Assembly: GCA_039808665.1 (NCBI GenBank)
Contig: JBDHTO010000026.1
Location: 1 to 13,991 of the forward strand
Source: JBDHTO01 sp039808665
Lineage (GTDB): Bacteria; Pseudomonadota; Alphaproteobacteria; Paracaedibacterales; JAKBAR01
Direction of reading: 5' to 3'
DNA: 13,991 nucleotides
Shown here: one piece after another, positions 6,735-12,975 of the stretch
How the letters are laid out: the number at the start of each line of letters is the position of its first letter
Numbering within the stretch: the stretch's first letter is position 1
The notes under the pieces: generated by a model
Databases searched by the model: none
What the model was told of the DNA's origin: nothing
Seen by the model: only the letters and a program-made list of their open reading frames with translations
Position numbers and translations under genes: made by a program

Positions 6735-8244
6735 AACAAATCACACACACGAAACACTTACATCCATGCGTGACATGGAGCCTTTTTACAACGCGGAAGA
6801 TGCTGTCAAACGCATCCGTGAGATTTATGACGAGCATGCCTCGATCATTAAAAAGGCTTTCAATTATCTCTGCAAGGGGGAAGGTGAACTCTTTACAGCA
6901 GCTTTACAAAGCATTAACGAAGCCACCTACCCTTATGCTGCCATTATCGTTGAAAATAAAGATCTGAATAAGGACATTAGCCTTTCCTATGGTATCGCCC
7001 ATGATCCTGGTGTTTATGGAACGACACTTACACGACCCGATATTTTTGAGGAATATTATCTCGAGCAGTTTAAGCTCCTCATTGAACGTCACAATATTCC
7101 CATTTATGTGGGAAAAAGTGATGCCCCCATTCCCCTTCCTTTTATTGTGGATCATACCTCTGTTTCTTTGGATTCCGATCAGCTTTGGGAAATGCAGAAT
7201 GGATTTGTCCTGCCGAACCTTAGCCGTATTGATGACAACGTCGCGAATTCAACCTTTGAACCATGTGCAAGCAAACCCCACCCCCTTGCTCTTTTTTCCG
7301 GGGAGCGTGTTGACTATTCACTCCAACGCCTACATCACTACACAGGCACTGCACCGGAGCACTTTCAGGGCTTTGTCCTCCTTACAAACTATCAACGTTA
7401 TGTTGATGAATTTGTGCAGTTTGGCCTTAATGAGGTCCAAAATGGCACACAGTACACACATCTTGTCATGCCAGGGAACACGATCCACGCAAACCCACGT
7501 TATGATGACTCAGGCGTCACAGGAGAGATTCCAAAACACCTTCCACAAATGCCCGCCTATCACCTCAAAAGCCCATGCGGCACAGGCATTACCTTTATCA
7601 ATATTGGTGTAGGTCCCAGTAACGCAAAAAACATCACAGATCACCTTGCGGTTCTTCGCCCCCATTGCTGGATCATGCTTGGCCACTGCGCAGGGTTGCG
7701 TGCTAACCAAATTCTTGGTGATTATGTTTTGGCCCATGCGTATGTTCGTGAAGATAAGGTTCTTGACCAAGATCTTCCACCGTGGGTTCCTGTTCCTCCT
7801 ATCGCAGAGGTTCAAGTCGCCCTCCAAGAAGCCACCCTTAATGTGGCTGAACAACACAACGAAGAATGTGACGTCCACGCACTCAAAGTCCGCATGCGCA
7901 CAGGAACCATTGTCTCCACAGATAATCGTAACTGGGAGCTTCGAATCCGCGAGCTTTCAGAGCGCTTCCGTCAATCCCGCGCTATCGCTTTGGATATGGA
8001 ATCTGCAACTGTTGCAGCGAATGGATTTAGGTTTAGGGTTCCCTATGGAACACTTCTTTGCGTCTCGGACAAGCCCCTCCATGGAGAGTTAAAACTCAAG
8101 GGTGTTGCAAACGTCTTTTACAGGGAACGTGTCAGTCAACATTTAAAAATTGGTTTAGAAACCCTTCGCCTTCTTCGTGAGCGTGGTGTGGACCAGTTGC
8201 ACTCACGAAAACTTCGCGGATTTGACGAGCCCCCTTTCAGATAA
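6718..8244 (+). CDS. amn: AMP nucleosidase
   Basis: Amn hydrolyses AMP to adenine and ribose 5-phosphate, which regulates the adenylate pool. The sequence follows the E. coli enzyme closely. The N-terminal regulatory domain (about 25-215) includes VDYSLQRLHHYTGTAPEHFQ. The nucleoside-phosphorylase-like catalytic domain includes NIGVGPSNAKNITDHLAVLRP (295-315), IMLGHCAGLR, GDYVLAHAYVRED, RTGTIVSTDNRNWELR, DMESAT (426-431) and LCVSDKPLHGELKL, and ends in HSRKLRGFDEPPFR like its homologues. Asp450 in SDKPLHGE is the probable catalytic acid, by family analogy. I chose the ATG at 6718 (508 residues) because TAGGA lies just before it. ATGs at 6766 and 6775 would give lengths nearer the usual 480-490 but have no ribosome binding site. 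It ends the operon, 14 bases from the convergent pgeF stop. Confidence 0.95.
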   Translation: MKPFLKTNHTHETLTSMRDMEPFYNAEDAVKRIREIYDEHASIIKKAFNYLCKGEGELFTAALQSINEATYPYAAIIVENKDLNKDISLSYGIAHDPGVYGTTLTRPDIFEEYYLEQFKLLIERHNIPIYVGKSDAPIPLPFIVDHTSVSLDSDQLWEMQNGFVLPNLSRIDDNVANSTFEPCASKPHPLALFSGERVDYSLQRLHHYTGTAPEHFQGFVLLTNYQRYVDEFVQFGLNEVQNGTQYTHLVMPGNTIHANPRYDDSGVTGEIPKHLPQMPAYHLKSPCGTGITFINIGVGPSNAKNITDHLAVLRPHCWIMLGHCAGLRANQILGDYVLAHAYVREDKVLDQDLPPWVPVPPIAEVQVALQEATLNVAEQHNEECDVHALKVRMRTGTIVSTDNRNWELRIRELSERFRQSRAIALDMESATVAANGFRFRVPYGTLLCVSDKPLHGELKLKGVANVFYRERVSQHLKIGLETLRLLRERGVDQLHSRKLRGFDEPPFR

Positions 8245-8258
8245 GGTTGCGCCCCCTC

Positions 8259-9014
8259 CTAAACCAGACAGATCGAGCTTGATTGGCCGCCCTGTGGCGG
8301 TTCATTCCTGTGGGTTTTACGACGATAGCTGAAGAATTTTTCTTCATCATTATAGGTGTTATATTGAGATGGCTCAGCTTCAATTCCGAGGTTTTTCAAA
8401 ATCTTATACACCATATGGGGCAAGTTGAATTGAAGTGAACCCCTGTCATTTTCCGAAAAAATCTCCTCAAACCTTGTGTGATTTGAAACCTCCGATTCAT
8501 TGAAGTGTCCCTCAAACTCTTTGCCAACCTCATAGGATTCAGAGTGGATACAAGGCCCAATGGCCGCAAGAATTTCTGTGGCCCCCTTTTCACGCATAAG
8601 CGCGACCGTATTTTCAATAACCCCTGAAAACGCTCCCTGCCAACCCGCATGAACAGCAGCGGCAATAGATTTTTCCCTATCTACAAGTAAAATTGGCGCA
8701 CAATCCGCCGTCAGCACGGAAATAACCAAACCTGATGTCATAGTCACAATGGCATCCGCAACGACACTTTCCTTGGGAAGGCTATCCACAAAAATCACCT
8801 GATTGGTGTGTTTTTGATCCACCCCAACCCAATACTTGCCACCAAGTGTCTCAACCACACGACGCCTGTTTTCCAGAATATTTTCCATGTCGTCATGTTT
8901 TTGATTACAGTTAAGACTTGAGAGAAAACCTGAACTCACTCCCCCCTCGCGCGTGAAAAATCCATGACGTACATGGGGAAGACGAAGGATCGAAGATTGC
9001 AGAAACGGAACCAT
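8259..9014 (-). CDS. pgeF: Laccase-domain protein PgeF (YfiH family)
   Basis: The YfiH/PgeF family is linked to peptidoglycan editing (removing wrongly added L-Ser from the UDP-MurNAc precursor). Mammalian and bacterial relatives show purine nucleoside phosphorylase-type activity, so the physiological substrate here is uncertain. With the ATG at 9012-9014 the protein has 251 residues, normal for the family. The metal/catalytic triad is intact: His69 in VDQKHTNQV, Cys105 in LTADCAPILL and His122 in VHAGWQGAFSG. HGFFTREGGVSSG (17-29), AIGPCIHSESYEVG and a FFSYRRKTHR end are also present. A longer frame from a TTG at 9045-9047 would start inside the neighbouring terminator hairpin, so I reject it. 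GGGAG lies 10 bases before the chosen ATG. The gene faces amn, and both may act on purines, which is inference. Confidence 0.92.
   Translation of the reverse strand: MVPFLQSSILRLPHVRHGFFTREGGVSSGFLSSLNCNQKHDDMENILENRRRVVETLGGKYWVGVDQKHTNQVIFVDSLPKESVVADAIVTMTSGLVISVLTADCAPILLVDREKSIAAAVHAGWQGAFSGVIENTVALMREKGATEILAAIGPCIHSESYEVGKEFEGHFNESEVSNHTRFEEIFSENDRGSLQFNLPHMVYKILKNLGIEAEPSQYNTYNDEEKFFSYRRKTHRNEPPQGGQSSSICLV
8287..8300. repeat. CCGCC-N4-GGCGG hairpin in the pgeF 3' end
   Basis: A perfect 5-bp G+C stem (CCGCC, loop CTGT, GGCGG) sits 43 bases after the amn stop, inside the last codons of pgeF. G-U pairs could extend it by two. It may help end the amn transcript, but no T-tract follows, so intrinsic termination is not shown. 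The same arms occur at 11084-11097. Confidence 0.4.
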
Positions 9015-9033
9015 AAAAAGGAGACTCCCATAA

Positions 9034-9063
9034 AAAAACCTCCCCAAGTATAGGGAGGTTTTT
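9034..9063 (-). terminator. Rho-independent terminator of the lipoprotein gene
   Basis: This is an 11-bp perfect stem, AAAAACCTCCC paired with GGGAGGTTTTT around an 8-base loop. On the minus strand the stem ends in a run of seven T. It begins 22 bases after the stop of the glycine-zipper lipoprotein gene and ends before the pgeF start codon, so it separates the two genes and shows that pgeF is expressed independently or by read-through. Confidence 0.88.
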
Positions 9064-9085
9064 AAGGGAAAACCAGATATTCTGG

Positions 9086-9565
9086 TTATGCTGGAACGAT
9101 ACGGCTGCGATCCTTGGCACTGTGGATAACGCGAACACGTTGACCAACAGCAATAGCAGGCTCCGCACCTTGTGCAATGGTAATAGTATCACCTTGATCA
9201 AGTTTAACCGTGTATTCAAAGCCTTGTTGTTCTGTGGCTTTACGTTCAATCATATGACCTGCAGCACCACCAGCAAGGGCACCAAGTGTTCCTGTAATCC
9301 ATGGTGTTGCGCCTCTACCAATCAAAGATCCAGCAACGCCACCTGCAGCTGCACCGGCGACTGCACCCACACCAAGCTTACCGTCTTGACCTTTGTCTTG
9401 GCCGGTAAGATTGACAGGACGCACAGCTGTTACTGTCCCTACAAATGTCTGGCTGATCTCACCTGTACCAGAAAGGCTATAATCATTTCCACCCAAACGC
9501 GGTGCACAAGCGCTGAGAGAGACAACAGATGCCACAATCATCGCTACTTGAATTGATTTTTTCAT
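9086..9565 (-). CDS. Glycine-zipper outer-membrane lipoprotein (17 kDa antigen/SlyB type)
   Basis: Residues 1-20 form a lipoprotein signal peptide (Met-Lys-Lys-Ser, hydrophobic core, lipobox Leu-Ser-Ala-Cys), so Cys20 should be lipidated and the protein anchored in the outer membrane. A spacer of about 45 residues follows. Then comes a glycine-zipper two-helix segment (about 64-106) with Gly/Ala-rich runs such as GAVAGAAAGGVAGSLIG and GTLGALAGGAAG, the pattern of the Rickettsia 17-kDa antigen and SlyB families. The C-terminal 50 residues are a small beta-rich tail with Gly-Asp-Thr-Ile-Thr-Ile and Val-Gly-Gln-Arg-Val-Arg-Val. The 159-residue length is typical. I chose the ATG at 9563-9565 because Met-Lys-Lys suits a signal peptide, and an ATG two codons earlier is equally usable. 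It probably supports envelope integrity. The gene is monocistronic, with its own promoter and terminator. Confidence 0.85.
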   Translation of the reverse strand: MKKSIQVAMIVASVVSLSACAPRLGGNDYSLSGTGEISQTFVGTVTAVRPVNLTGQDKGQDGKLGVGAVAGAAAGGVAGSLIGRGATPWITGTLGALAGGAAGHMIERKATEQQGFEYTVKLDQGDTITIAQGAEPAIAVGQRVRVIHSAKDRSRIVPA

Positions 9566-9596
9566 TATCATGTCATTCTTTAAGGGTTAACCTTCG

Positions 9597-9689
9597 CTAT
9601 TCTAGCAAAACTGGGCCTCCCGTAAAGGGGGTTTTATCGGGAGAGTTTGTTGAAAAGGATTTCCCCTGTAAAGGGTCTCTAGTATTCAT
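9597..9689 (-). CDS. Possible 30-residue small protein
   Basis: This open frame runs from ATG at 9687-9689 to TAG at 9597-9599 and starts Met-Asn-Thr-Arg-Asp-Pro-Leu-Gln-Gly-Lys. AAGGG lies six bases before the ATG, a good ribosome binding site. The peptide is hydrophilic, rich in Pro, Thr, Ser and Gly, and ends Gly-Gly-Pro-Val-Leu-Leu-Glu. I recognise no family. Its last codons overlap the lipoprotein -10 element, and the frame passes through both inverted repeats. A frame of this length arises easily by chance, so it could equally be non-coding. Confidence 0.25.
   Translation of the reverse strand: MNTRDPLQGKSFSTNSPDKTPFTGGPVLLE
9599..9626 (-). promoter_or_regulatory. Predicted sigma-70 promoter of the lipoprotein gene
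   Basis: On the minus strand, TTTACG (-35, 9621-9626) is followed by 16 bases and TAGAAT (-10, 9599-9604), with TG one base before the -10 (extended -10). Transcription would begin near 9592, leaving a leader of about 27 bases. The -35 element overlaps a large inverted repeat at 9608-9648. Confidence 0.55.
9608..9648. repeat. Interrupted inverted repeat over the lipoprotein promoter
   Basis: AAACT (9608-9612), a 4-base bulge GGGC and CTCCCG (9617-9622) pair with a continuous right arm CGGGAG-AGTTT (9638-9648) around a 15-base loop, 11 bp in all. The left arm overlaps the -35 element and spacer of the predicted lipoprotein promoter. It may be an operator, an RNA hairpin at the end of the symporter transcript, or a small palindromic element. 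Confidence 0.55.
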
Positions 9690-9700
9690 AAAAGACCCTT
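9671..9700. repeat. 8-bp inverted repeat downstream of the symporter gene
   Basis: AAGGGTCT (9671-9678) and AGACCCTT (9693-9700) are perfect inverse copies around a 14-base loop. On the minus strand the hairpin starts 51 bases after the symporter stop and could stabilise or end that transcript. No T-run follows. The distal-strand AAGGG also serves as the possible ribosome binding site of the 30-codon frame. Confidence 0.5.
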
Positions 9701-9750
9701 AAGAAAATCTCTAATCAAAGAAAAGAGACTTTCCCAAGAGTTCTATGCAT

Positions 9751-10998
9751 CTAAGCTATTTTTGTTTTTGTTAAAATATTGTTTTCCTTATCGTTTTCCA
9801 AAGAGTCAGCGTCTACTTGCTGAGCACTGCCAAAAAGGGTACGACATACACGCTCCACAATCATCGCGAATGCGCCATTTCCAACAACATTGGATGCCGT
9901 AAAGATGGAATCCTGAAGGATGTAAAGTGTCGTCATAAGAGAAATAAGCTCTTGATCCATACCGAGGTATTTATGCAGCACGGGAAGGATCACAATGACA
10001 CCACCACCTGGAACACCTGCACAGGAGTATTTTGTGAGAGAGAACATCACCGTAAAAATGGCATAGGTCATAAGGTCAGGAAGGGCCCCTGTTTTAAACC
10101 AAATAAGCGCAAGACCGGTCAGCGGAATGGCCAGCGCATCACCGAGAAGATGAATATTAACTGTACCCGGGATGACAAGATCGGCAAAACGAGGATCTTT
10201 TAGGTTTTTCTCTGTACACTCAATGGTCACCGGCATCGTTGCTGCACTTGACATGGTACTAAACCCCGTGACTCCTGCTGGCACCATGTTTTGCACAGCA
10301 TCTAGAAACTTTGATTTTCTAAATCCACTCCCCACAAAATAAAGAAATGCTAAATAAACAAAAATCAATGATATCGCCATGACAAAAACTTGAGCATAGT
10401 TTTGAATCAAAACGCCCAAAGATCCTTCGAATTGAAGTTTAAGAACAAATCCTGTGACATAAATGGGAAGAACGGGGATAAACGCCTTTTGAAGAAAAAG
10501 GGTGACACCTTTGTGTAGTGTTGTTGCCAATTGTCCTGCGCCCTTAATCTTAAAAAATCCTGCGACAAGACCAGCGACAATACCACTCATCATGGCAATA
10601 TCTGGGGAAATCAAAGAGGGAAGAGGAAGGTCCAAGAGTGGTGTAATAAGCTCTTTTGTCGTTCCCACATCACCAAGGACACTTTGTCCAAGAAAGGGGA
10701 CAAAAAGATGAGCAACACCATAGGCTGTGCTTACAGCAAGGCAATTAGATAAAAACACCATCAGCAAAATAGTTAAAACCAACAAAGGTGCTTTTTTGTC
10801 CATTCCAACAAGTGCATCAAAAATGTAGACAAAGATAATCGCAGGCAAGACGAAGATCAAAACATCCTTGATGAGGAAACTAGCAGAATATACCATCTGC
10901 ACAGTACTATGGCTCAGGTAAGGACCGAGTATGAGAGACCCCACAAGACACAGCATCAGCTGCACCGGGAGTTTTTTGAGGTAATTTAGCATTTTCAT
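9751..10998 (-). CDS. Divergent dicarboxylate/amino acid:cation symporter (SDF/DAACS family)
   Basis: This is a polytopic inner-membrane carrier of the GltP/GltPh superfamily. The ATG at 10996-10998 has GGAG seven bases upstream and gives 415 residues. Longer frames (GTG at 11034) run through a hairpin and lack this signal. Family landmarks are in order: HP1 serine motif TGFSTMSSAATMP (244-256), a TM7 segment VNIHLLGDALAIP (280-292), HP2 CAGVPGGG (326-333) and TM8 QDSIFTASNVVGNG (362-375). Aligned by eye with GltPh, the TM8 Asp394 equivalent is kept (Asp363). Arg397 is Phe366, Asp405 is Asn374, and TM7 Asp312 is His283. Loss of the arginine argues against an acidic substrate. Loss of the sodium-site aspartates suggests altered or absent sodium coupling. 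The substrate is unknown. It is probably transcribed alone. Confidence 0.82.
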   Translation of the reverse strand: MKMLNYLKKLPVQLMLCLVGSLILGPYLSHSTVQMVYSASFLIKDVLIFVLPAIIFVYIFDALVGMDKKAPLLVLTILLMVFLSNCLAVSTAYGVAHLFVPFLGQSVLGDVGTTKELITPLLDLPLPSLISPDIAMMSGIVAGLVAGFFKIKGAGQLATTLHKGVTLFLQKAFIPVLPIYVTGFVLKLQFEGSLGVLIQNYAQVFVMAISLIFVYLAFLYFVGSGFRKSKFLDAVQNMVPAGVTGFSTMSSAATMPVTIECTEKNLKDPRFADLVIPGTVNIHLLGDALAIPLTGLALIWFKTGALPDLMTYAIFTVMFSLTKYSCAGVPGGGVIVILPVLHKYLGMDQELISLMTTLYILQDSIFTASNVVGNGAFAMIVERVCRTLFGSAQQVDADSLENDKENNILTKTKIA

Positions 10999-11030
10999 TA
11001 GGTTTCTCCGCAAGAAAGAATAACGCATTC

Positions 11031-11045
11031 CCACCTTTTAGGTGG
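11031..11045 (-). repeat. Hairpin in the symporter leader
   Basis: CCACCT, a 3-base loop and AGGTGG form a perfect 6-bp stem that begins 33 bases upstream of the symporter ATG. It may affect translation or mRNA stability, or be the binding site of a dimeric regulator. There is no sign of a larger riboswitch fold around it. Confidence 0.4.
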
Positions 11046-11083
11046 TATTTCAGTATTAAATTGTCAAGAAGATAGTATGATTG

Positions 11084-11097
11084 CCGCCCCTAGGCGG
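11084..11097 (-). repeat. CCGCC-N4-GGCGG hairpin at the end of the ABC transporter transcript
   Basis: A 5-bp perfect G+C stem with loop CCTA stands out in AT-rich DNA, 158 bases downstream of the ABC transporter stop. The stop codon of the 52-codon frame lies in the stem-loop. It may mark the 3' end of that transcript, but no T-tract follows. The same arms occur at 8287-8300. Confidence 0.45.
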
Positions 11098-11248
11098 ATG
11101 TTGTTGTGCGAGAGAAATGTGTATAAAGATAATATTTCATAGCCTTTTCACGATATCCTCGTTCCCATTGGTTTTTCAATAGGATTATGACAGAACTGCA
11201 ATCACTTTTAGATGATTGTTGCTCTTCTACAACAGCCTGAAAAGCCAT
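11090..11248 (-). CDS. Possible 52-residue small protein downstream of the ABC transporter
   Basis: The frame runs from ATG at 11246-11248 to TAG at 11090-11092. It is in the same frame as the ABC transporter gene, directly after its two consecutive TGA stops and one further codon. It begins Met-Ala-Phe-Gln-Ala-Val-Val-Glu-Glu-Gln. The middle reads Val-Ile-Ile-Leu-Leu-Lys-Asn-Gln-Trp-Glu-Arg, and it continues Arg-Glu-Lys-Ala-Met-Lys-Tyr-Tyr-Leu-Tyr, amphipathic helix-like. I recognise no family. There is no good ribosome binding site, so translation would depend on coupling to the transporter. It may instead be a decayed C-terminal extension or chance. A weak 6-bp hairpin (CAATCA/TGATTG, 11199-11218) lies inside it. 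Confidence 0.35.
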   Translation of the reverse strand: MAFQAVVEEQQSSKSDCSSVIILLKNQWERGYREKAMKYYLYTHFSRTTTSA

Positions 11249-11254
11249 AAATCA

Positions 11255-12940
11255 TCAAAAGCTTGCATGCTCCTCGAACACAGAGACCAACATTCGATCC
11301 AATTTCACAACTTTGCTTACACGCTCTTTATGCATCGGGCGATGGGAAATAAAAATAACCGTTTCAATGGAGGAAAGCACATGATCCAAAACAAGTCTTT
11401 CTGTTTCTTCATCCAACGCATTTGTTGTTTCATCAAAAATGAGAAGCTTTGGCTTCATGAGCATAGCTCTCGCCAGAGCGAGACGTTGCCTTTCCCCCCC
11501 CGAAAGTTTTGACCCCATCTCACCAATATCTGAATTCATTCCTTCGGGCATAGTTTCCAAAAGCCCCCTTAAGCATGCCACATCAATTACCGCCTCAACC
11601 TCTTCACGACTCACCTCTCCGCAGCCATAAACAAGGTTTTCATAAAAGCTTGCCTTAAAAAGGGGCACATCTTGGGGAATATAGTGGAGGAATTGCCCCA
11701 CTTCCTCCAAAGAAAGATCACAGAGGCGATGCCCAAAAATTGTCACCTCTCCGTTTTGGGGTTTTAAAAGTCCCGTTGCAAGAGAAAGAAGCGTTGATTT
11801 CCCCACACCACTTTCCCCAAAAATAAGGGCGCGATCGCCCCGTTCAATACACATGGAAAACTTATTAAAAACAACATCATCTTGATAAGAAAAATCTATT
11901 CCCTTTATGTCCAGAGCTGGCGCACCTTCAACCGGGATTAAAATCCCTTTTCCTGATTTTCTTGATTCTTGAGGTAAAGCATAAAGATCCAAAATTTTTT
12001 CAATGTCAATAGTTGCCTCAAAAACTTGACGGACCTCACGGAGGCTGCTTTTGAGGGGAACAAGAAGGGCCGAAAGCTGCCCATGAACAAGAACAAGCGT
12101 TGAAAGCGCGAGGGTCTTTTCAAAAACACCGTAAGCACCATAAAAAATAACAGATCCCATAATAGCCGCAATCACAACACCAATAAGAATCTGCATTCCA
12201 TCCATTTGCATGGTGGATCGAAACCATGCGCGCGCCTCTTCATTGACTAAATTTCGAATACGCAACCTCTCAAAGGATTCATAAAAACGCACAAGCCTTG
12301 TATTGCGGATACTTTCACCTATGGCAAGTGTTACACGGTCCGTAATAAGCCAGCTTTTTCTTCGCGCACGCATATAAAAACGCATGGCCAGAACATACAG
12401 AACAACAAGGCCTATAGCTCCAATCACAAGTCCTTCACGAAAAACACCAATATTCATCAAGATGGTAAAGGCAACGACAAATTTGATAATCGTCGGCACA
12501 AAGGTGACAAGCATAGTATTCAGAAAGAAACGCGCACTCAGCCCAATACGCTTGATAAAGCTAAGCACCTCTGGAATGGAGAGTTTCTCATACTCTTCGA
12601 TGGAAAGCCCGTGCATATGAAAGTTTGTACGAAAGTGAAGCTCACGAATGCAAACATTCACAACAGGATAGAAAAGAAGGTCCTGTAAAAATGACATGGT
12701 CTTTGTGAGAAATGTAAAAACTCCAAAAATGATGCACGCCTGGAGCAAGATATCAGACATCTGAGGTGGCGCATCCCCCTTAAACAACCCTACAATATAG
12801 GAAAAAGCAAAGGGTAATTCCGCCGCCGCATAGATATCAACCCCCATCACCACAAGGGAGGAGAAAAAGAAAATTCTTGCATCACGGTGCAAACAAAAAG
12901 GAATAAATAAGCGAAAGGCCTGGATGAGTTTTTTACCCAA
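11255..12940 (-). CDS. ABC exporter half-transporter, Atm1-like
   Basis: This 561-residue fusion of a six-helix membrane domain (about 1-320) and a nucleotide-binding domain (about 340-550) would work as a homodimer in the inner membrane. ATPase motifs are complete: Walker A GESGVGKST (375-383), Q-loop Gln423, signature LSGGERQ (479-485), Walker B LLIFDE (499-504), D-loop NALDEE and H-loop His533. The membrane domain resembles Atm1/HMT1 exporters in FVPT (147-150) and in SLREVRQVFEATIDIEKILDL near its end, so glutathione-linked or metal-related export is plausible but unproven. The only start that keeps the first helix is TTG at 12938-12940; no upstream ATG is in frame and the next ATG is codon 32. 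It ends with two adjacent TGA codons. It is divergent from the BI-1 gene. Confidence 0.85.
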   Translation of the reverse strand: MGKKLIQAFRLFIPFCLHRDARIFFFSSLVVMGVDIYAAAELPFAFSYIVGLFKGDAPPQMSDILLQACIIFGVFTFLTKTMSFLQDLLFYPVVNVCIRELHFRTNFHMHGLSIEEYEKLSIPEVLSFIKRIGLSARFFLNTMLVTFVPTIIKFVVAFTILMNIGVFREGLVIGAIGLVVLYVLAMRFYMRARRKSWLITDRVTLAIGESIRNTRLVRFYESFERLRIRNLVNEEARAWFRSTMQMDGMQILIGVVIAAIMGSVIFYGAYGVFEKTLALSTLVLVHGQLSALLVPLKSSLREVRQVFEATIDIEKILDLYALPQESRKSGKGILIPVEGAPALDIKGIDFSYQDDVVFNKFSMCIERGDRALIFGESGVGKSTLLSLATGLLKPQNGEVTIFGHRLCDLSLEEVGQFLHYIPQDVPLFKASFYENLVYGCGEVSREEVEAVIDVACLRGLLETMPEGMNSDIGEMGSKLSGGERQRLALARAMLMKPKLLIFDETTNALDEETERLVLDHVLSSIETVIFISHRPMHKERVSKVVKLDRMLVSVFEEHASF

Positions 12941-12975
12941 ATCTACTGTGCTTTCTTAAAAGTCACTAGAACTTA

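Larger units (their letters stand above)
9566..9750. other. Intergenic region with two inverted repeats and a short frame
   Basis: The 185 bases between the symporter stop and the lipoprotein start hold the lipoprotein promoter, inverted repeats at 9608-9648 and 9671-9700, and a 30-codon minus-strand reading frame at 9597-9689. A motif close to TCCC-N2/3-GTAAAGGG occurs twice, near 9618-9630 and 9662-9676. I see no standard terminator with a T-tract for the symporter gene. Confidence 0.6.

Noticed and set aside
6989..7612. Long alternative plus-strand frame inside amn
   Set aside because: It is a shadow of the strongly conserved amn coding sequence, with no ribosome binding site and no recognisable protein features.
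9015..9047. Longer pgeF from TTG at 9045-9047
   Set aside because: The TTG lies inside the terminator hairpin of the upstream lipoprotein gene, and the family N-terminus fits the ATG at 9012-9014.
9121..9129. TGTGGATAA, a perfect DnaA-box consensus on the minus strand, suggesting an origin
   Set aside because: It is a single copy inside the conserved C-terminal coding part of the lipoprotein gene, and no clustered boxes, AT-rich unwinding region or origin genes are nearby. Near-matches elsewhere (around 405 and 8786) are also inside genes.
9122..9556. 144-codon plus-strand frame opposite the lipoprotein gene
   Set aside because: It is rich in Cys, Thr and Asn as expected from the antisense of Gly/Ala-rich codons, and the sense strand has a lipobox, promoter and terminator.
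11039..11067. TTGACA at 11062-11067 (minus) as a symporter promoter
   Set aside because: The -35 match is perfect, but no acceptable -10 follows at 16-18 bases; the sequence there is CACCTA, inside a hairpin.
11093..11257. Possible UGA-recoding, reading the transporter through two TGA stops
   Set aside because: dapF and mtaB end at TGA at normal length, and Trp residues in conserved motifs use TGG, so TGA is a stop here. Natural length of the ABC protein also argues against it.
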